A DNA stretch of 64,000 nt from CAVXNB01 sp963763085 (GTDB taxonomy: Bacteria > Actinomycetota > Acidimicrobiia > Acidimicrobiales > Bog-793). A program made the position numbers and the translations under genes. The notes below the pieces were generated by a model. The model was not told where the DNA came from. It ran no database searches and saw only the letters and a list, made by a program, of their open reading frames with translations. Positions 24,908 to 34,649 of the stretch are shown here, in pieces (position 1 is the first letter of the stretch; every line of letters begins with the position of its first letter). Where the stretch lies: NCBI GenBank assembly GCA_963763085.1, contig CAVXNB010000001.1, positions 1,054,001-1,118,000 of the forward strand, written 5' to 3'.

Positions 24908-26154
24908 TCACTCCCGCCGCCGGATCCAGACCGAGGCATGGGCAGGTTCGACGGCCCGGTTGACAACCTCGAGCAACTCGGTCCGCACCGTCTCGAGGTC
25001 GACGGCATCCCGCAGCTGCGCCGTGAAGGCCGCGACCGTGGCCACCGCGTCGTAGCGGGCGCGGTTGAAGCGACGATCAACTATGCGTTGCACGCGCAGC
25101 CGGAGTGGGTTGAAGAGGGCAACGGCTGCCAGCGTCGAAGCGGCGACAGCGACCGGTGTGTGGAAGCCAAGGGTCTTGGTGGCCAAGGTGACGATGCCGA
25201 CGTACACGCCGACGACGAGGCCGGTGACGACGGCGTACGACAACGTGCGACTGATCAGGCGGTCGATGTCGTACAACCGGTACTTGAGGATGCCGAGCCC
25301 CATGGCGAGCGGAAAGGCGATGACGGCATACACCCCGACGGCGCTTCCCGGCGTTGACGGCGAGTACGCGCCGAGCACGATGTTGAGAACCAGGCCAATG
25401 ACCATGACGGCGGCGCCCGCGCTGAACCATTTGAGCTGTTGTCGGAGCCACCGCTCGAGCGCCGGAAGGCGCGCATCTGGAGGACCACCCAAGACAGCCA
25501 GAAGGGCACGAGTGCCAGGACTAGGAGACCCGAGGCAAGGAAGTTCACGATGGCGTCGACCCTGGGATGGCCGATGAACTGGCCCTCCCCAGTGATATGC
25601 GTCTGGTGCGAGCTCACCCAGCTCACCAGGAGGCTCGACGTGAAGCACTGCGAGGCCAGCACGATCACGCCGATGGCGGCGTAGGCCCTTAGCGCCCAGA
25701 CCCAGCGGGATGACGTTAGGCGACCATCGGGGAAGAGCAAGAGAGCCGGTAACCCGATGATTATGCCGAGGTCCCAGAATGAGTTCTGACCCCAAATGGC
25801 CGCCAGCCCGAAGGGGAGCGACCCGTGATGCGAGCCGTAGTCAATCGCCACGTAGAGCGCTGCGAAGCAGTAGATCCCCTCGAAGAGTGCGACCCCGAGC
25901 AGCAACCAGCCGATCGGGTTACGCGGCTGCTGGCGCGCAACGACGAGCCCTACCGCGGCGAACGCCATCATGATCGCGTACAGGGCGCCATCAACCGAGC
26001 TAGTGAAGTTGTGCTCGGCGAATGAGAGCACGAGGTCGACAACCAGGAGCACGAGAGTGAGACCGCCGGCGACCGCCGCTGTCGTCGGCGAGTCCCAGCG
26101 AAGGCTGCGGCGCGTCATAACTGTCTCTCCGGCCGACAGCTGTGCCGCGCTCAC
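24908..26154 (-). pseudogene. Kinase-less sensor-like membrane protein, paralog C, frameshifted
   Basis: The N-terminal frame runs from GTG 26154 through about six membrane helices to VVLQMRAFRRSSGG. From about 25450 another frame continues with RQQLKWFSAGAAVMVIGLVL, then KYRLYDIDRLISRTLSYAVV, NPLRLRVQRIVDRRFNRARY and the usual end VNRAVEPAHASVWIRRRE at 24908. A one-base repair gives a full-length paralog of about 415 residues. Its promoter element at 26176 is intact and identical to that of paralog A. The C-terminal third is almost identical to paralog D. Confidence 0.78.
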
Positions 26155-26175
26155 GGACAGACAGTAGGCCCCGAG

Positions 26176-26195
26176 CGTTCCGAGAACGTTACGGC
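26176..26195 (-). promoter_or_regulatory. Shared 20-bp promoter element, site 3
   Basis: Minus strand GCCGTAACGTTCTCGGAACG, identical to site 1. TACTGT follows 9 nt later, and the GTG of paralog C begins 6 nt after that. Confidence 0.75.
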
Positions 26196-26216
26196 TAACC
26201 AGTGGTCAGACGCTGT

Positions 26217-26236
26217 GCGACACAACTCGGTGTCGC
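26217..26236. terminator. Small hairpin after the histidine kinase gene
   Basis: GCGACAC and GTGTCGC are separated by 6 nt, about 40 nt past the histidine kinase stop and just before the promoter of paralog C. There is no T run. It may be a weak terminator. Confidence 0.25.
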
Positions 26237-26276
26237 TGTGATCGCCCGGCGTGATCGGTGAACGTCCGGCGCCGTA

Positions 26277-27786
26277 TCAAGGCGCCGCGATCTCGATCCC
26301 GGCTCGGTATCCGTCGCTATTGGATGATCTTGCGGCGACGCGTTGCGGGTTCGTGGGCTTGGGAAAGGTGGTGCTGACGGAGAGCCCGCCATCCGGCATG
26401 GGATGGGCATTGATGCTGGCTCGGTGAGCGATAGCGATGGCCCGGACGATGGAAAGCCCGAGCCCGTGCCCGTCCTTGTAGTGCGTCCGGCGGGGATCGA
26501 GCCGTTGGAAGGGCTGGAAGAGGCGGTCGACTTCAGCCGGCGGGATCAGTGGTCCGGTGTTGGTCACCGACAGCACGGCCTTGCCCTCCGTCATCTCGGT
26601 CACGACCTCGATACGGCCGTCGACAACGTTGTGGCGAACGGCGTTGCTGAGCAGGTTGACGACGAGCCGTTCGACGAGCAGGGGGTCTCCCTCGAGCGGT
26701 GCCGGTGTCGTCACCTCGTCGACGTGGATCCCCAGTCGATCGATCTCTGGCTCAAGGCCGGCTAGGGCCTCGCGGGCGCTGGCGGCGAGGTCGACTGGTT
26801 CGCGTCCATCCAGCCCGCTCTCGCTGCTGGCGAGGGTGAGGAGCGCTTCGATCAGGCGCGCCTGCTCGTCGCTCGAGGCGAGCACCTCCTCGGCGGTGGA
26901 ACGCCATGCGGCGATCGTGGTGTCGGGGTCGTCGAGCGCAACTTGCAGCAGCGTGCGCTCAGCCGTAAGGGGGGTACGCAGTTCGTGCGAGGCGTTGGCG
27001 ACGAAGTGACGTTGCGCCTCGAACGCAGCTTCGAGCCGACCGAACAGGTCGTCGAGGGTGTCCCCGAGCTCCTTGAGCTCGTCCTGCGGGCCGGCGAGCG
27101 CAAGGCGCTCGTGCAGATTGGTCGAGGAGATCCTGCGGGCCGTGCGGGTGATCGTCCGGATCGGTCGCAGCATCCTGCCGGCGACGAGCCAGCCGGCGAG
27201 GAGGGCGAGCACGGCCACGATGGCCAGGGCGATCCCCGAGTTGACGAGAAGCTGGTGCGAGTCGACAGCGCGCTGTGCGGCTTCGACGGGCCCTACCTGA
27301 GCCAGCTGATGCACGGCCTGTGCCAGCTGATTCCCGGCCTGTGCCAGCTTGTGCTGGTCCTGCGCCAGCTGATTCCCGGCCTTTGTCAGCTGATGCTGGT
27401 CCCGTGTCAGCTGATGCTGGATCTGTGTCAGCCGAGGCCCCACAGCCGGAAACCCTTGATTGGGAAAGCCTTTCAGCTCGGTCTGAACGTCGGCCAGCCC
27501 CTGCGCAGCCGCGCCGAGCGGCGGGAGGCTTGAACAGCTGGGAGAGCCCCAGCTGAGGCAGCAGCAGCTGGAGATGCTGGATGGCGGGAGTGGGAGGGAT
27601 CTTCGGTAGGGACGGCTTTCTGTATTCGGTCGCCCGTTCAAAGAGGGCATACGTGGCGGCGAGCAACGCCACGCCGGAGACAAGGAAGAGGCCGCCGTAG
27701 AGAGCGGTGAGCCGGAGCCGGGCGGTGCGGCGGGGCAACCGCAGCCAGGATGGTCGTGCGAGCCGGGGATGCGCGACGCCCATCAT
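26277..27786 (-). pseudogene. Sensor histidine kinase (OmpR-type partner), frameshifted in the sensor region
   Basis: The first frame from ATG 27786 gives the first membrane helix (LTALYGGLFLVSGVALLAAT) and a proline-rich linker. Near 27525 the frame changes, and the rest is open: a heptad-repeat periplasmic segment, a second helix (LAIVAVLALLAGWLVAG), HAMP, H-box ANASHELRTPLTAERTLLQ, N-box VVNLLSNAVRHN and G-box DGHGLGLSIVRA. All kinase motifs are present. The start overlaps the regulator stop (TGATG). It presumably phosphorylates the regulator at 27783. The break lies in a G/C-rich stretch and may be a sequence error. Confidence 0.82.
27300..27441 (-). repeat. 21-bp heptad-coding tandem repeats in the kinase sensor domain
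   Basis: About seven imperfect 21-bp units encode heptads of the type AGNQLAQ, DQHKLAQ, DQHQLTK and AVHQLAQ. They form a continuous coiled coil between the two membrane helices. Units differ at few positions, which suggests recent expansion by slippage. Confidence 0.75.
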
Positions 27787-28446
27787 TGGCCTCCGATCCG
27801 ATAGCCGCTCTCGGGGACGGTCTCGATCATCGGCGGGTCACCGAGCTTGGTGCGCAGGCGGTTGAGGGTGGCTTTCACGGTGGTGGTGAACGGGTTGGTC
27901 GCCTGGTCCCACACTCGTTCGAGCAGTTCCTCCGCCGAGACCGGCCTTCCTTCGGCAACGAGTAGGCATTCCAAGACGGCGAACTCCTTCGGGCTGAGCG
28001 CCAGGCGACGTCCGGCGCGGGTTGCGAGACGTCTTTCGGGGTCCAGGGTCAGGTCGCGGTAGCCCAGGTGTTCCGGCTTCGGAGCGCCGGGCCGGCGGCC
28101 GAGCGCCTGGACCCGGGCGACCATCTCGGCGAAGTCGAACGGCTTGGCGAGGTAGTCGTCGGCGCCCAGGCCGAGGCCTTCGACCCGGTCCCGCACCGAG
28201 CCGGCCGCCGTGAGCATCAGCACCCGGCTCTCGGATCGTTCGGCGGCGAGGGTGCGGCAGATCTCGTCGCCGTGGGTGCCGGGGAGGTCACGGTCCAGCA
28301 CCACCACGTCGTAGCGGTTGCGTGCCAAGACGAGCGAGGGCGTCGTCGCCGTCAAGCGCCACGTCGACGAGCATCCCGTAGCGACGCAGCCCGGCCGCGA
28401 CTGCCCTCGCCAACCGCTCGTGGTCCTCGGCTACCAGCACTCTCAT
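27783..28446 (-). pseudogene. OmpR/PhoP-family response regulator, frameshifted in the receiver domain
   Basis: From ATG 28446 (AGGAG before it) the receiver starts MRVLVAEDHERLARAVAAGL with its acidic pair. Near 28345 the frame changes to LARNRYDVVVLDRDLPGTHG, which carries the phospho-acceptor Asp. LMLTAAGS and DDYLAKPFDFAE with the conserved Lys follow. The C-terminal winged helix contains LSPKEFAVLECLLVAEGRPV and VWDQATNPFTTTVKATLNRL, as in PhoP/PhoB-type regulators. The repaired length is about 221 residues. Divergent direct-repeat boxes at 28537-28574 are its probable binding sites. Confidence 0.82.
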
Positions 28447-28536
28447 CGTTTCTCCTGACCACAAGCGTGGCGGCGGTCGGTCCGATCGGGCACGTCCCGC
28501 GGGCGGTTCCTCTCGCTCACAAGATGCCAGGTCGCC

Positions 28537-28574
28537 GGTCACAGTGAGGTCACAACTGTGACCGGGCTGTGACC
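28537..28574. promoter_or_regulatory. Symmetric pair of PhoP-type direct-repeat boxes
   Basis: Four copies of GGTCACA/TGTGACC lie in 38 bp. Two direct copies 11 bp apart (28537, 28548) are mirrored by two on the opposite strand (28557-28563, 28568-28574), with only AC at the centre. Each pair fits the TCACAGx-N4-TCACAxx pattern of mycobacterial PhoP. The array lies between the divergent regulator gene and the lipoprotein gene. Confidence 0.6.
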
Positions 28575-28698
28575 GTCCATTTCGTACAACTGCTCCCGAC
28601 ACCGCTTCGACCGGGGAGACCGAGCAGATGACGAGAACGAGGAAGACCCTCAGAGCTCCGATGGCGCTGCTCGGACAAGGCGTGGAAGGAAGCGAGAT

Positions 28699-29414
28699 AT
28701 GAAAACGACGTACCGGCGATCGGGCGGGCTCGCAGCCCTCCTCGCGGCGGCAGCCATCGGGCTGGCCGCATGCAGCGGTTCCAGCTCCCCGCCCGCCGGC
28801 CAAGGGACGAGCTCCCCGACCGTCGCCAGCCTCGCCGAGCGAGCACCAGCGACGGAACGAGCAGCGGTCACGGCGGCGGGAGCACCACGACCACGCTGCC
28901 CAAGGCCGACAACGCGACCGCGCTGGTGGACGAGTGGGCTACCTGCATGCGCAGCCACGGCGATCCCAACCAGACCGACCCGATGATCGATTCCCACGGA
29001 GGGATCAACATCACCGTCCCGACAGGGATACTCAAGCCACGAGTTCGGCGAGGCTCTCCACAACGTCACCGGTACGTGCAGCGAGTACCTGGCCGCGGCC
29101 CAACGAGTGTTGCGGGCCGAGATCCCGTACACCCCCTTCAATCCCGACAGGCTTTGCTCGTGCAGTACGCCGACTGCATGCGGACGAACGGGGTCCCGAA
29201 CTACCCCGACCCCATAGGGGACACAGACCAATTTCAATGGCACCGGCATCAACATGAACAGCCCGATCTTCTAGAATGCCAACAAAGTGTGCGGCAAGCA
29301 GATCAACGCGCCAGCTTGGTGGATCAACGGCTGGGGTCCACCCGGAGACGTCAGTTCTTCCAGCGGCCGATCAACGACCTCCCGCCCGGCGGTGCGGTGC
29401 CGGTCACTGGCTGA
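28699..29414 (+). pseudogene. Lipoprotein, first tandem copy, multiply frameshifted
   Basis: From ATG 28699 a lipoprotein signal ends in the lipobox IGLAACSGSS. A Ser/Thr/Gly linker follows, and then, in another frame, DEWATCMRSHGDPNQTDPMI; further pieces (EALHNVTGTCSEYLAAAQRV, then VQYADCMRTNGVPNYPDP) alternate between frames. This is the pattern of an actinobacterial lipoprotein family with paired CMR(S/T)(H/N)G motifs, often found next to MacAB-like efflux genes. At least three indels separate the pieces, so the gene is broken as written. The end coordinate is approximate. Confidence 0.6.
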
Positions 29415-29539
29415 CCGGTCCGTCGGTTTCGTACAACCTGCACCCTTCGACCAGCGAGACAGGGCAGATGAAACACAACGACGAAGGCTCTCAGAGCGCT
29501 CATAGCGCCGCTTGGATGGCGCAGGGAGGGAAACGAGAC

Positions 29540-30112
29540 ATAACGACGACGTACCGGCGATCGGGTCGGGCTCGTAGCCCTCCCTGGCGGGGGCCGCGAT
29601 CGCGGCTGTGCCGCATGCAGTGGCTCCAGCTCCCCGCCCGGCAGCCGGGGACCAGCTCCCCGCCCGGCAGCCAGGGGACCAGCTCCCCGACGGTCGCCAG
29701 TTTGCCGCCGAGCACCAGCGCGGGGACGAGCAGCGGCAATGGCGGCGGAGGCACCACGACGACCACGCTGCCGAACGGCGACCCGACCAGGTTGCTGGAC
29801 GAGTGGGCCGACTGCATGCGCAGCCACGGCGACCCGAACCAGGCCGATCCGACTGTCGACGCCTACGGGGTGATCAACATCAACATCCCGGGCGATCGGC
29901 GAGGAAGCGGTGCGCCTGTCTGGGGAGGTCCATTCAGGCGGCCGATCCGTGCAACCACGTACATCCCGACGGCCCAGGCAGCGTATGCGAAGCTTTGCGC
30001 CCAGAAGACGGGCGCACACGTCCCGGGAGCGGGCGGCCCGCCGCCACCGGGGACGATCAGGCTCGACGGCGCCGGTCCGCTCCCCAACGGCGGTGCGGGT
30101 GCCAATGGCTGA
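29540..30112 (+). pseudogene. Lipoprotein, second tandem copy, start codon lost
   Basis: The reading frame repeats the first copy: TTYRRSG, a degraded signal region, then TSSPTVASL, DEWADCMRSHGDPNQADPTV, a shorter C-terminal part and the stop at 30112. The position of the start codon reads ATA with the next codon missing, and the signal-peptide stretch is out of frame, so secretion should fail. The stop overlaps the start of the next gene (HlyD-like) by 8 nt. The copy arose from a tandem duplication that includes upstream DNA. Confidence 0.65.
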
Positions 30113-31700
30113 GTTCTCCGCCAAGAGGATCGTGGCCATCGCCGCCGTCGCCGGCGCCCTGGTCGGCGGCGCGGTGGCCGGGGGCGTCGCCGTCGCCGCC
30201 ACGAGCGGCAACGGCGACAGCCCGGCCGGCTCGACGGGCGCCAGCAGCTCGGTCGCCACCGCCGCGGTGGTGCGGACCACCCTCACCAACACAGTGCAGG
30301 TCGGCGGCTCGATCGGCTACGACGGCTCCTTCACCGTCGCCGTCCCGGCGGGGACGAGCGCCCAGCAGGTCGCCCAGGCGCAGCAGGCGGTGACCGAGGA
30401 CCAGCAGACCCTGTCCGCCGACGAGCAGGCCGAATCCGACGCGTCGAGCGCCGACAACCAGGCGATCGCGGCCGCCCAGACCAACGTCGACACCGCCCAG
30501 TCGACCCTCAGCTCCGACCAGGCGCAGAAGACCAAGGACTGCGCCGGGAAGGGGGCGTCCACGCCGGCGTGCAGCCAGGACGCCCAGACGGTGAGCCAGG
30601 ACCAGACCCAGCTGACCCAGGCCCAGCAACAGCTGGCCGCCGCCCAGTCGAGCGCCGGCCGTGACCACGACCAGAACCAGGCCAAGGTCGTCTCCGACGA
30701 GACCAGGCTGCAGGGCGACGAGGCCACCCTGGCGTCGCTGCAGGCCACCGCGGCGAACCCCGGCACGACCTACACCTCCCTGCCGCAGGTGGGCGACGTC
30801 ATCAAGGAGGACCAGCCCGTCTACTCGCTCAGCAACGAGCCGGTGCCGCTCCTCTACGGCGCCATCGCCGCCTACCGGGCGTTCTACGTCGGGATGTCCG
30901 ACGGCGCCGATGTCGGCGAGCTGACCCACGACCTGATCGCCCTCGGCTACGGCGCCGGCCTCACCGAGAGCAACCACTACTCGTCGGCCACCGCGACGGC
31001 GGTCGAGCGCTGGCAGCGGGCGCTCGGCCTGCCGGCGACCGGCGAGATCCTGCTCGGCGAGGTGGTCTTCGAGCCCGGTCCGATCCGGGTCACCTCGGTC
31101 ACGCCTTCCGTCGGGCAGTCCGTCGGGGGCGGCGGGTCGGCGGCGGCGGCGGCACCGTGCTGACGGCCACCAGCACCACGCCGATCGTCATCGGTCGACT
31201 TGGACGTCACCGAGGAGTACCTCGTCAAGCCGGGCGACGCGGTGTCGATCGTGCTCCCCGACGGCACCTCGACCGTCGGCGGGCGCATCGAGACGGTCGG
31301 CAACGTGGCCACCTGCGCCGGCGGCGGCGGCGTCGGCACCGCCAGCGGTGGGCCCGGCGGTGGCGGCTCGTCGCCCTGCTCGTCTGTCGGGAGCGGGGGC
31401 GGCAGCAACTCCACCCCGACCGTGACGGTAACCATCACCTTGGACAGCACGCCGACCCTCGCCACCTTGGACCAGGCGCCGGTGAACGTCAACATCACGA
31501 CCGAACGGGCCGCCAACGTCCTCGCCGCGCCGGTCAACGCCCTCCTGGCCCTCGCCGGCGGCGGGTTCGGGGTGGACGTGGTGAGCGGCAGCACGAGCCA
31601 CCTGGTCGGGGTCACCACCGGCCTCTACGACAACACCCTCGTCCAGATCAGCGGGTCCGGCATCACCGTCGGCACCCGCGTCGAGGTGCCGTCGTCGTGA
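30105..31700 (+). pseudogene. HlyD/MacA-like membrane-fusion protein with peptidoglycan-binding domain, frameshifted
   Basis: From ATG 30105 there is an N-terminal helix (IVAIAAVAGALVGGAVAGGV), then a lipoyl-like half, a long coiled-coil hairpin (Gln/Ala-rich, about residues 85-215) and a peptidoglycan-binding-1-like domain (ELTHDLIALGYGAGLTESNH). Frames change near 31150 and again near 31190, after which EEYLVKPGDAVSIVLPDGTS and VNVNITTERAANVLAAPVNA form the beta-barrel end. The gene order HlyD-ATPase-permease matches MacAB-type efflux. Both breaks lie in G/C-repetitive DNA. The repaired protein is about 530 residues. Confidence 0.75.
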
Positions 31701-32427
31701 CGGTCACGGTCACCGGCCCCGCTCGAGCAGGCCGCCCCGCGGGCGCCGGTCCTCGAGCTGGTCGACGTGGTCAAGGAATACCCCGGCGACCCGCCGGTCG
31801 TGGCCCTCGCCGGCGTCGACCTGCGGATCGACCAGGGCGAGCTCGTCGCCATCGTCGGCCCCTCCGGGTCGGGCAAGAGCACCCTGCTGCACGTGATGGG
31901 CACCCTCGAACGACCCACACGCGGCGTGGTGCGCATCGCCGGAGAGGACACCTCGACGATGTCCGACAAGCAGCTGTCGGGCTTGCGGTCCCGGCGCCTC
32001 GGCTTCGTCTTCCAGCAGTTCTTCCTGCTCGACGGCCTCAGCGTGCTCGACAACGTCGCCGACGGCCTGCTGTACCGGGGCGGGCCGGTGGCCGATCGGC
32101 GGCGGCTCGCCGCGGCGGCGATCGAGCGGGTCGGGCTCGGCCACCGCCTCTCGCACCGGCCGAACCAGCTCTCGGGCGGCGAGCAGCAGCGCACCGCCAT
32201 CGCCCGCGCCCTGTGCCGGCCGACCTGCGTTGGTCATGGCCGACGAGCCGACCGGGAACCTCGACTCGGCGACCGGCGCATCGATCCTCGAACTGCTGCG
32301 CGAGCTGCACCGGGAAGGAACGACGATCGTCGTCATCACCCACGACCCCGAGGTGGCCGCCGCGATGGAACGGCGCGTCGAGATCAGAGACGGGAGGATC
32401 ATCGGTGACACGCCGACGGGTTCGTGA
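31697..32427 (+). pseudogene. MacB/LolD-like ABC ATPase, frameshifted
   Basis: GTG 31697 overlaps the previous stop, but the frame shifts near 31715 before LELVDVVKEYPGDPPVVALA. The core has Walker A GPSGSGKSTLLHVMG, Q-loop GFVFQQFFLL and signature QLSGGEQQRTAIARAL. A second break near 32225 precedes the Walker B remainder VMADEPTGNLDSATG and the switch His in VVITHDPEVAA. With both repairs it is a normal ATPase of about 240 residues for a MacB-like exporter or lipoprotein extruder. It is adjacent to its fusion protein and permease. Confidence 0.78.
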
Positions 32428-33623
32428 CAAAAACGCCGGCGGCTCCCGGCTGTCCCGCGCCGACCTGCTCCGGGTCGGGAGCCTCGGGCTGCGCAGCCGG
32501 CGGGTGCGGGCGTCGCTGTCGGCGCTCGGGATCAGCATCGGCATCGCCGCCATCGTCGGGGTGCTCGGCATCTCCCAGTCGTCGAAGTCGGGTCTTCTGA
32601 ACGAGCTGGGACAGCTCGGCAACCTGATCACCGTGCAGCCCGGCAACACCGCCTTCGGCCAGCCGACCGAGCTGCCCGTAACCGCCGAGGGGATGGTGTC
32701 ACGGGTCGGACCGGTCACCGACGTGACCGAGATCGGCAGCATCTCAGAACGTCTACGTCTACCGCAGCTCGTTCGTCCCGGCCATCAACACCAACGGCAT
32801 CTCGCTCACCGCGACCGACGCCGCCTTCCCGGCCACCCTCGGCGCCACCATCGCCCACGGCACCTTCTTGAACGCGGCCACCGCCCATTTCCCGGCGGTG
32901 GTCCTCGGCGCCGAGGCGGCCAGCCTGCTCGGCATCAACAACCTGGCCAACCCGACCCAGGTGTGGATCGGCGGGCACGGGTTCACGGTGGTCGGCATCT
33001 TGAACCCGGTGCAGCTCGTCTCCCAGATGGACTCGATGGCGTTCATCGGCTTCCCGATCGCCGAGCAGTACTTCGGCTTCGACGGCCACCCGACCGGGCT
33101 CTACCTGCGCAGCGTGCCGAGCCAGGTCAACGCGGTCGCCGACGTGCTGCCCGCCACCGTCAGCCCGGCCAATCCCTCGGTCGTGGCGGTCAGCTTCCCG
33201 TCGGACATCTTGAAGGCCGAGCTCGTCACCAAGGGGGCGTACAACGGCCTGCTGCTCGGTCTCGGCGCGGTGGCGCTCCTCGTCGGCGGGGTCGGCATCG
33301 CCAACGTGATGGTCATCTCGGTCCTCGAACGCCGCTCCGAGATCGGCCTGCGCCGGGCGCTCGGCGCCAGCCGGCGTCACGTCGCCGAGCAGTTCCTGGC
33401 CGAGGCGGTGATGCTGTCGGTCCTCGGTGGCGTGGCCGGCACCGTCATCGGCGGGGCCGCGACCGCCATCTACGCGGCGAGCCAGCACTGGTCGGTGCAG
33501 ATCCCCGCCCTCGCTCTCTACGGCGGCGTAGCCGCCGCCCTCATCATCGGCGCCATCGCCGGCCTCTACCCGTCGATTCGGGCCGCCCGCCTCTCGCCGA
33601 CCGAGGCGTTGCGAACGGTATGA
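32405..33623 (+). pseudogene. MacB/FtsX-like ABC permease, frameshifted
   Basis: GTG 32405 overlaps the ATPase end. The first frame carries an amphipathic start and helix 1 (VRASLSALGISIGIAAIVGV, then LGISQSSKSGLL) and the early periplasmic domain up to VTEIGSIS. Near 32745 the frame changes to VYVYRSSFVPAINTNGISLT, and the rest is open to 33623: FPAVVLGAEAASLLGI, three C-terminal helices, the LERRSEIGLRRALGASRRHV coupling motif and RAARLSPTEALRTV, which closes MacB/FtsX proteins. The total is about 406 residues. It forms the exporter with the two genes upstream. Confidence 0.78.
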
Positions 33624-33678
33624 GCGCCTGCTCCTACGGGCGCTCTCAACTTAAGTTTGCAGAAGCAGAACCTCGGGC

Positions 33679-33708
33679 TTGACATGTGACCTTTTGGTCA
33701 CATATACT
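33679..33708 (+). promoter_or_regulatory. Promoter with embedded ArsR-type operator
   Basis: TTGACA (33679-33684) and TATACT (33703-33708) are 18 nt apart. The spacer is exactly TGTGACC-TTTT-GGTCACA (33685-33702), a perfect inverted repeat. A GTG start lies 7 nt after the -10, so transcripts should be leaderless. Repressor binding would directly block RNA polymerase. Confidence 0.8.
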
Positions 33709-33715
33709 CTCCTTC

Positions 33716-34036
33716 GTGACGGACGACGACCTGGTCTTCAAGGCACTCGCCGATCCGACACGCCGCTTCTTGCTCGACCGTCTCTTTGAGCGCGAAGGCA
33801 GGACGCTTACCGAGCTCGAGTCCGAACTCGAGATGTCCCGCTTCGGCGTGATGAAACACTTGCGCCTTCTTGAGGAGGCAGGGCTCGTGATCACCCGACG
33901 CTCAGGACGGGAGAAGTTGCACTACCTGAACCCCGTGCCGATCCGGCTCATCCATGACCGCTGGATCGACAAGTACACCGAGCGCCAGGTCAGCGCGCTC
34001 GCGAATCTCAAACACGAACTGGAGGAGATGGCATGA
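33716..34036 (+). CDS. ArsR-family transcriptional regulator
   Basis: A 106-residue winged-helix protein: VFKALADPTRRFLLDRLFER, the recognition helix region LESELEMSRFGVMKHLRLLE, and the wing LVITRRSGREKLHYLNP. Metal-binding cysteines of classical ArsR are absent, so it belongs to the group that pairs with SRPBCC/AHSA1 proteins. The GTG at 33716 fits a leaderless mRNA from the promoter at 33679-33708, whose spacer palindrome is the probable autoregulatory operator. It overlaps the SRPBCC gene by 4 nt. Confidence 0.88.
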   Translation: MTDDDLVFKALADPTRRFLLDRLFEREGRTLTELESELEMSRFGVMKHLRLLEEAGLVITRRSGREKLHYLNPVPIRLIHDRWIDKYTERQVSALANLKHELEEMA

Positions 34037-34557
34037 CCATGACAGGAACAGAGACTGCCGTGACGACAACTCAGGTGTACCGCGTGTACATCAAGGCCTC
34101 ACCGGAAGCGATCTGGGACGCGATTACCAAGCCCGAGTGGACGGAGCGCTACGGCTACGGGGGGCGCGGTGAGTACGAGCTGCGCGAGGGCGGCTCCTAC
34201 CGGGGACTGACGACTACGCAAATGCGGGAGTTCGGTGCCCCAGAGGTCGGCATCGACGGCGAGGTCATCGAGGTCGACCCCCCGCACCGTCTCGTCCAGA
34301 CGTGGCGGATGCTCATGGACGAGGGAATGGCAGCGGAGGGCTTCACCCGCCTCACCTATGAGATCGAGGTGGCCAAAGACGACATCACCAGGCTGACCGT
34401 GACCCACGAGCTAACCGGCAAGCCGCGACTGGCGCTGCTGATGTCTGGTGGCCTCGAGAGCGGTGGGGCCGGTGGCGGTTGGAGCTGGGTGCTAAGTGAC
34501 CTCAAGTCGCTGCTCGAGACGGGTGAGCCGCTCGCGGGCGGCCACCACATCGGGTAA
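34033..34557 (+). CDS. SRPBCC/AHSA1-like protein
   Basis: A 174-residue START-like protein. VYRVYIKASPEAIWDAITKP is the first strand and helix, and VIEVDPPHRLVQTWRMLMDE is the central strand. LTVTHELTGKP leads to a long C-terminal helix with WSWVLSDLKSLLETGEPL. These proteins form a deep hydrophobic pocket. Co-transcription with the ArsR gene (ATGA overlap) is the recurring arrangement of this family, in which the SRPBCC protein may supply or remove the ligand sensed by the regulator. No catalytic residue can be assigned. Confidence 0.85.
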   Translation: MTMTGTETAVTTTQVYRVYIKASPEAIWDAITKPEWTERYGYGGRGEYELREGGSYRGLTTTQMREFGAPEVGIDGEVIEVDPPHRLVQTWRMLMDEGMAAEGFTRLTYEIEVAKDDITRLTVTHELTGKPRLALLMSGGLESGGAGGGWSWVLSDLKSLLETGEPLAGGHHIG

Positions 34558-34649
34558 AGGTCTCGGGCGCCGGGGTCCAACTCCGGCGCCCTAACCCGAC
34601 GGTGGCACCGAGTCCCCTTCGGCCGTAGGGCCACGTACGCTTCCCTCCG

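Larger units (their letters stand above)
28581..30112. repeat. Tandem duplication of lipoprotein gene plus leader
   Basis: Similarity starts at TTTCGTACAAC (28580 and 29428), runs through a matching leader (CAGAGCTC..ATGGCGC against CAGAGCGCTCATAGCGC) and continues into the coding parts at 28699 and 29540. The unit is about 850 bp. The copies have diverged by many indels. Confidence 0.6.

Noticed and set aside
31157..33682. A single 841-codon plus-strand frame spanning the efflux genes
   Set aside because: It is a chimera: only its parts near 31157-31190 and 32405-32745 are real coding frames, and the middle is out of frame with the ABC ATPase.
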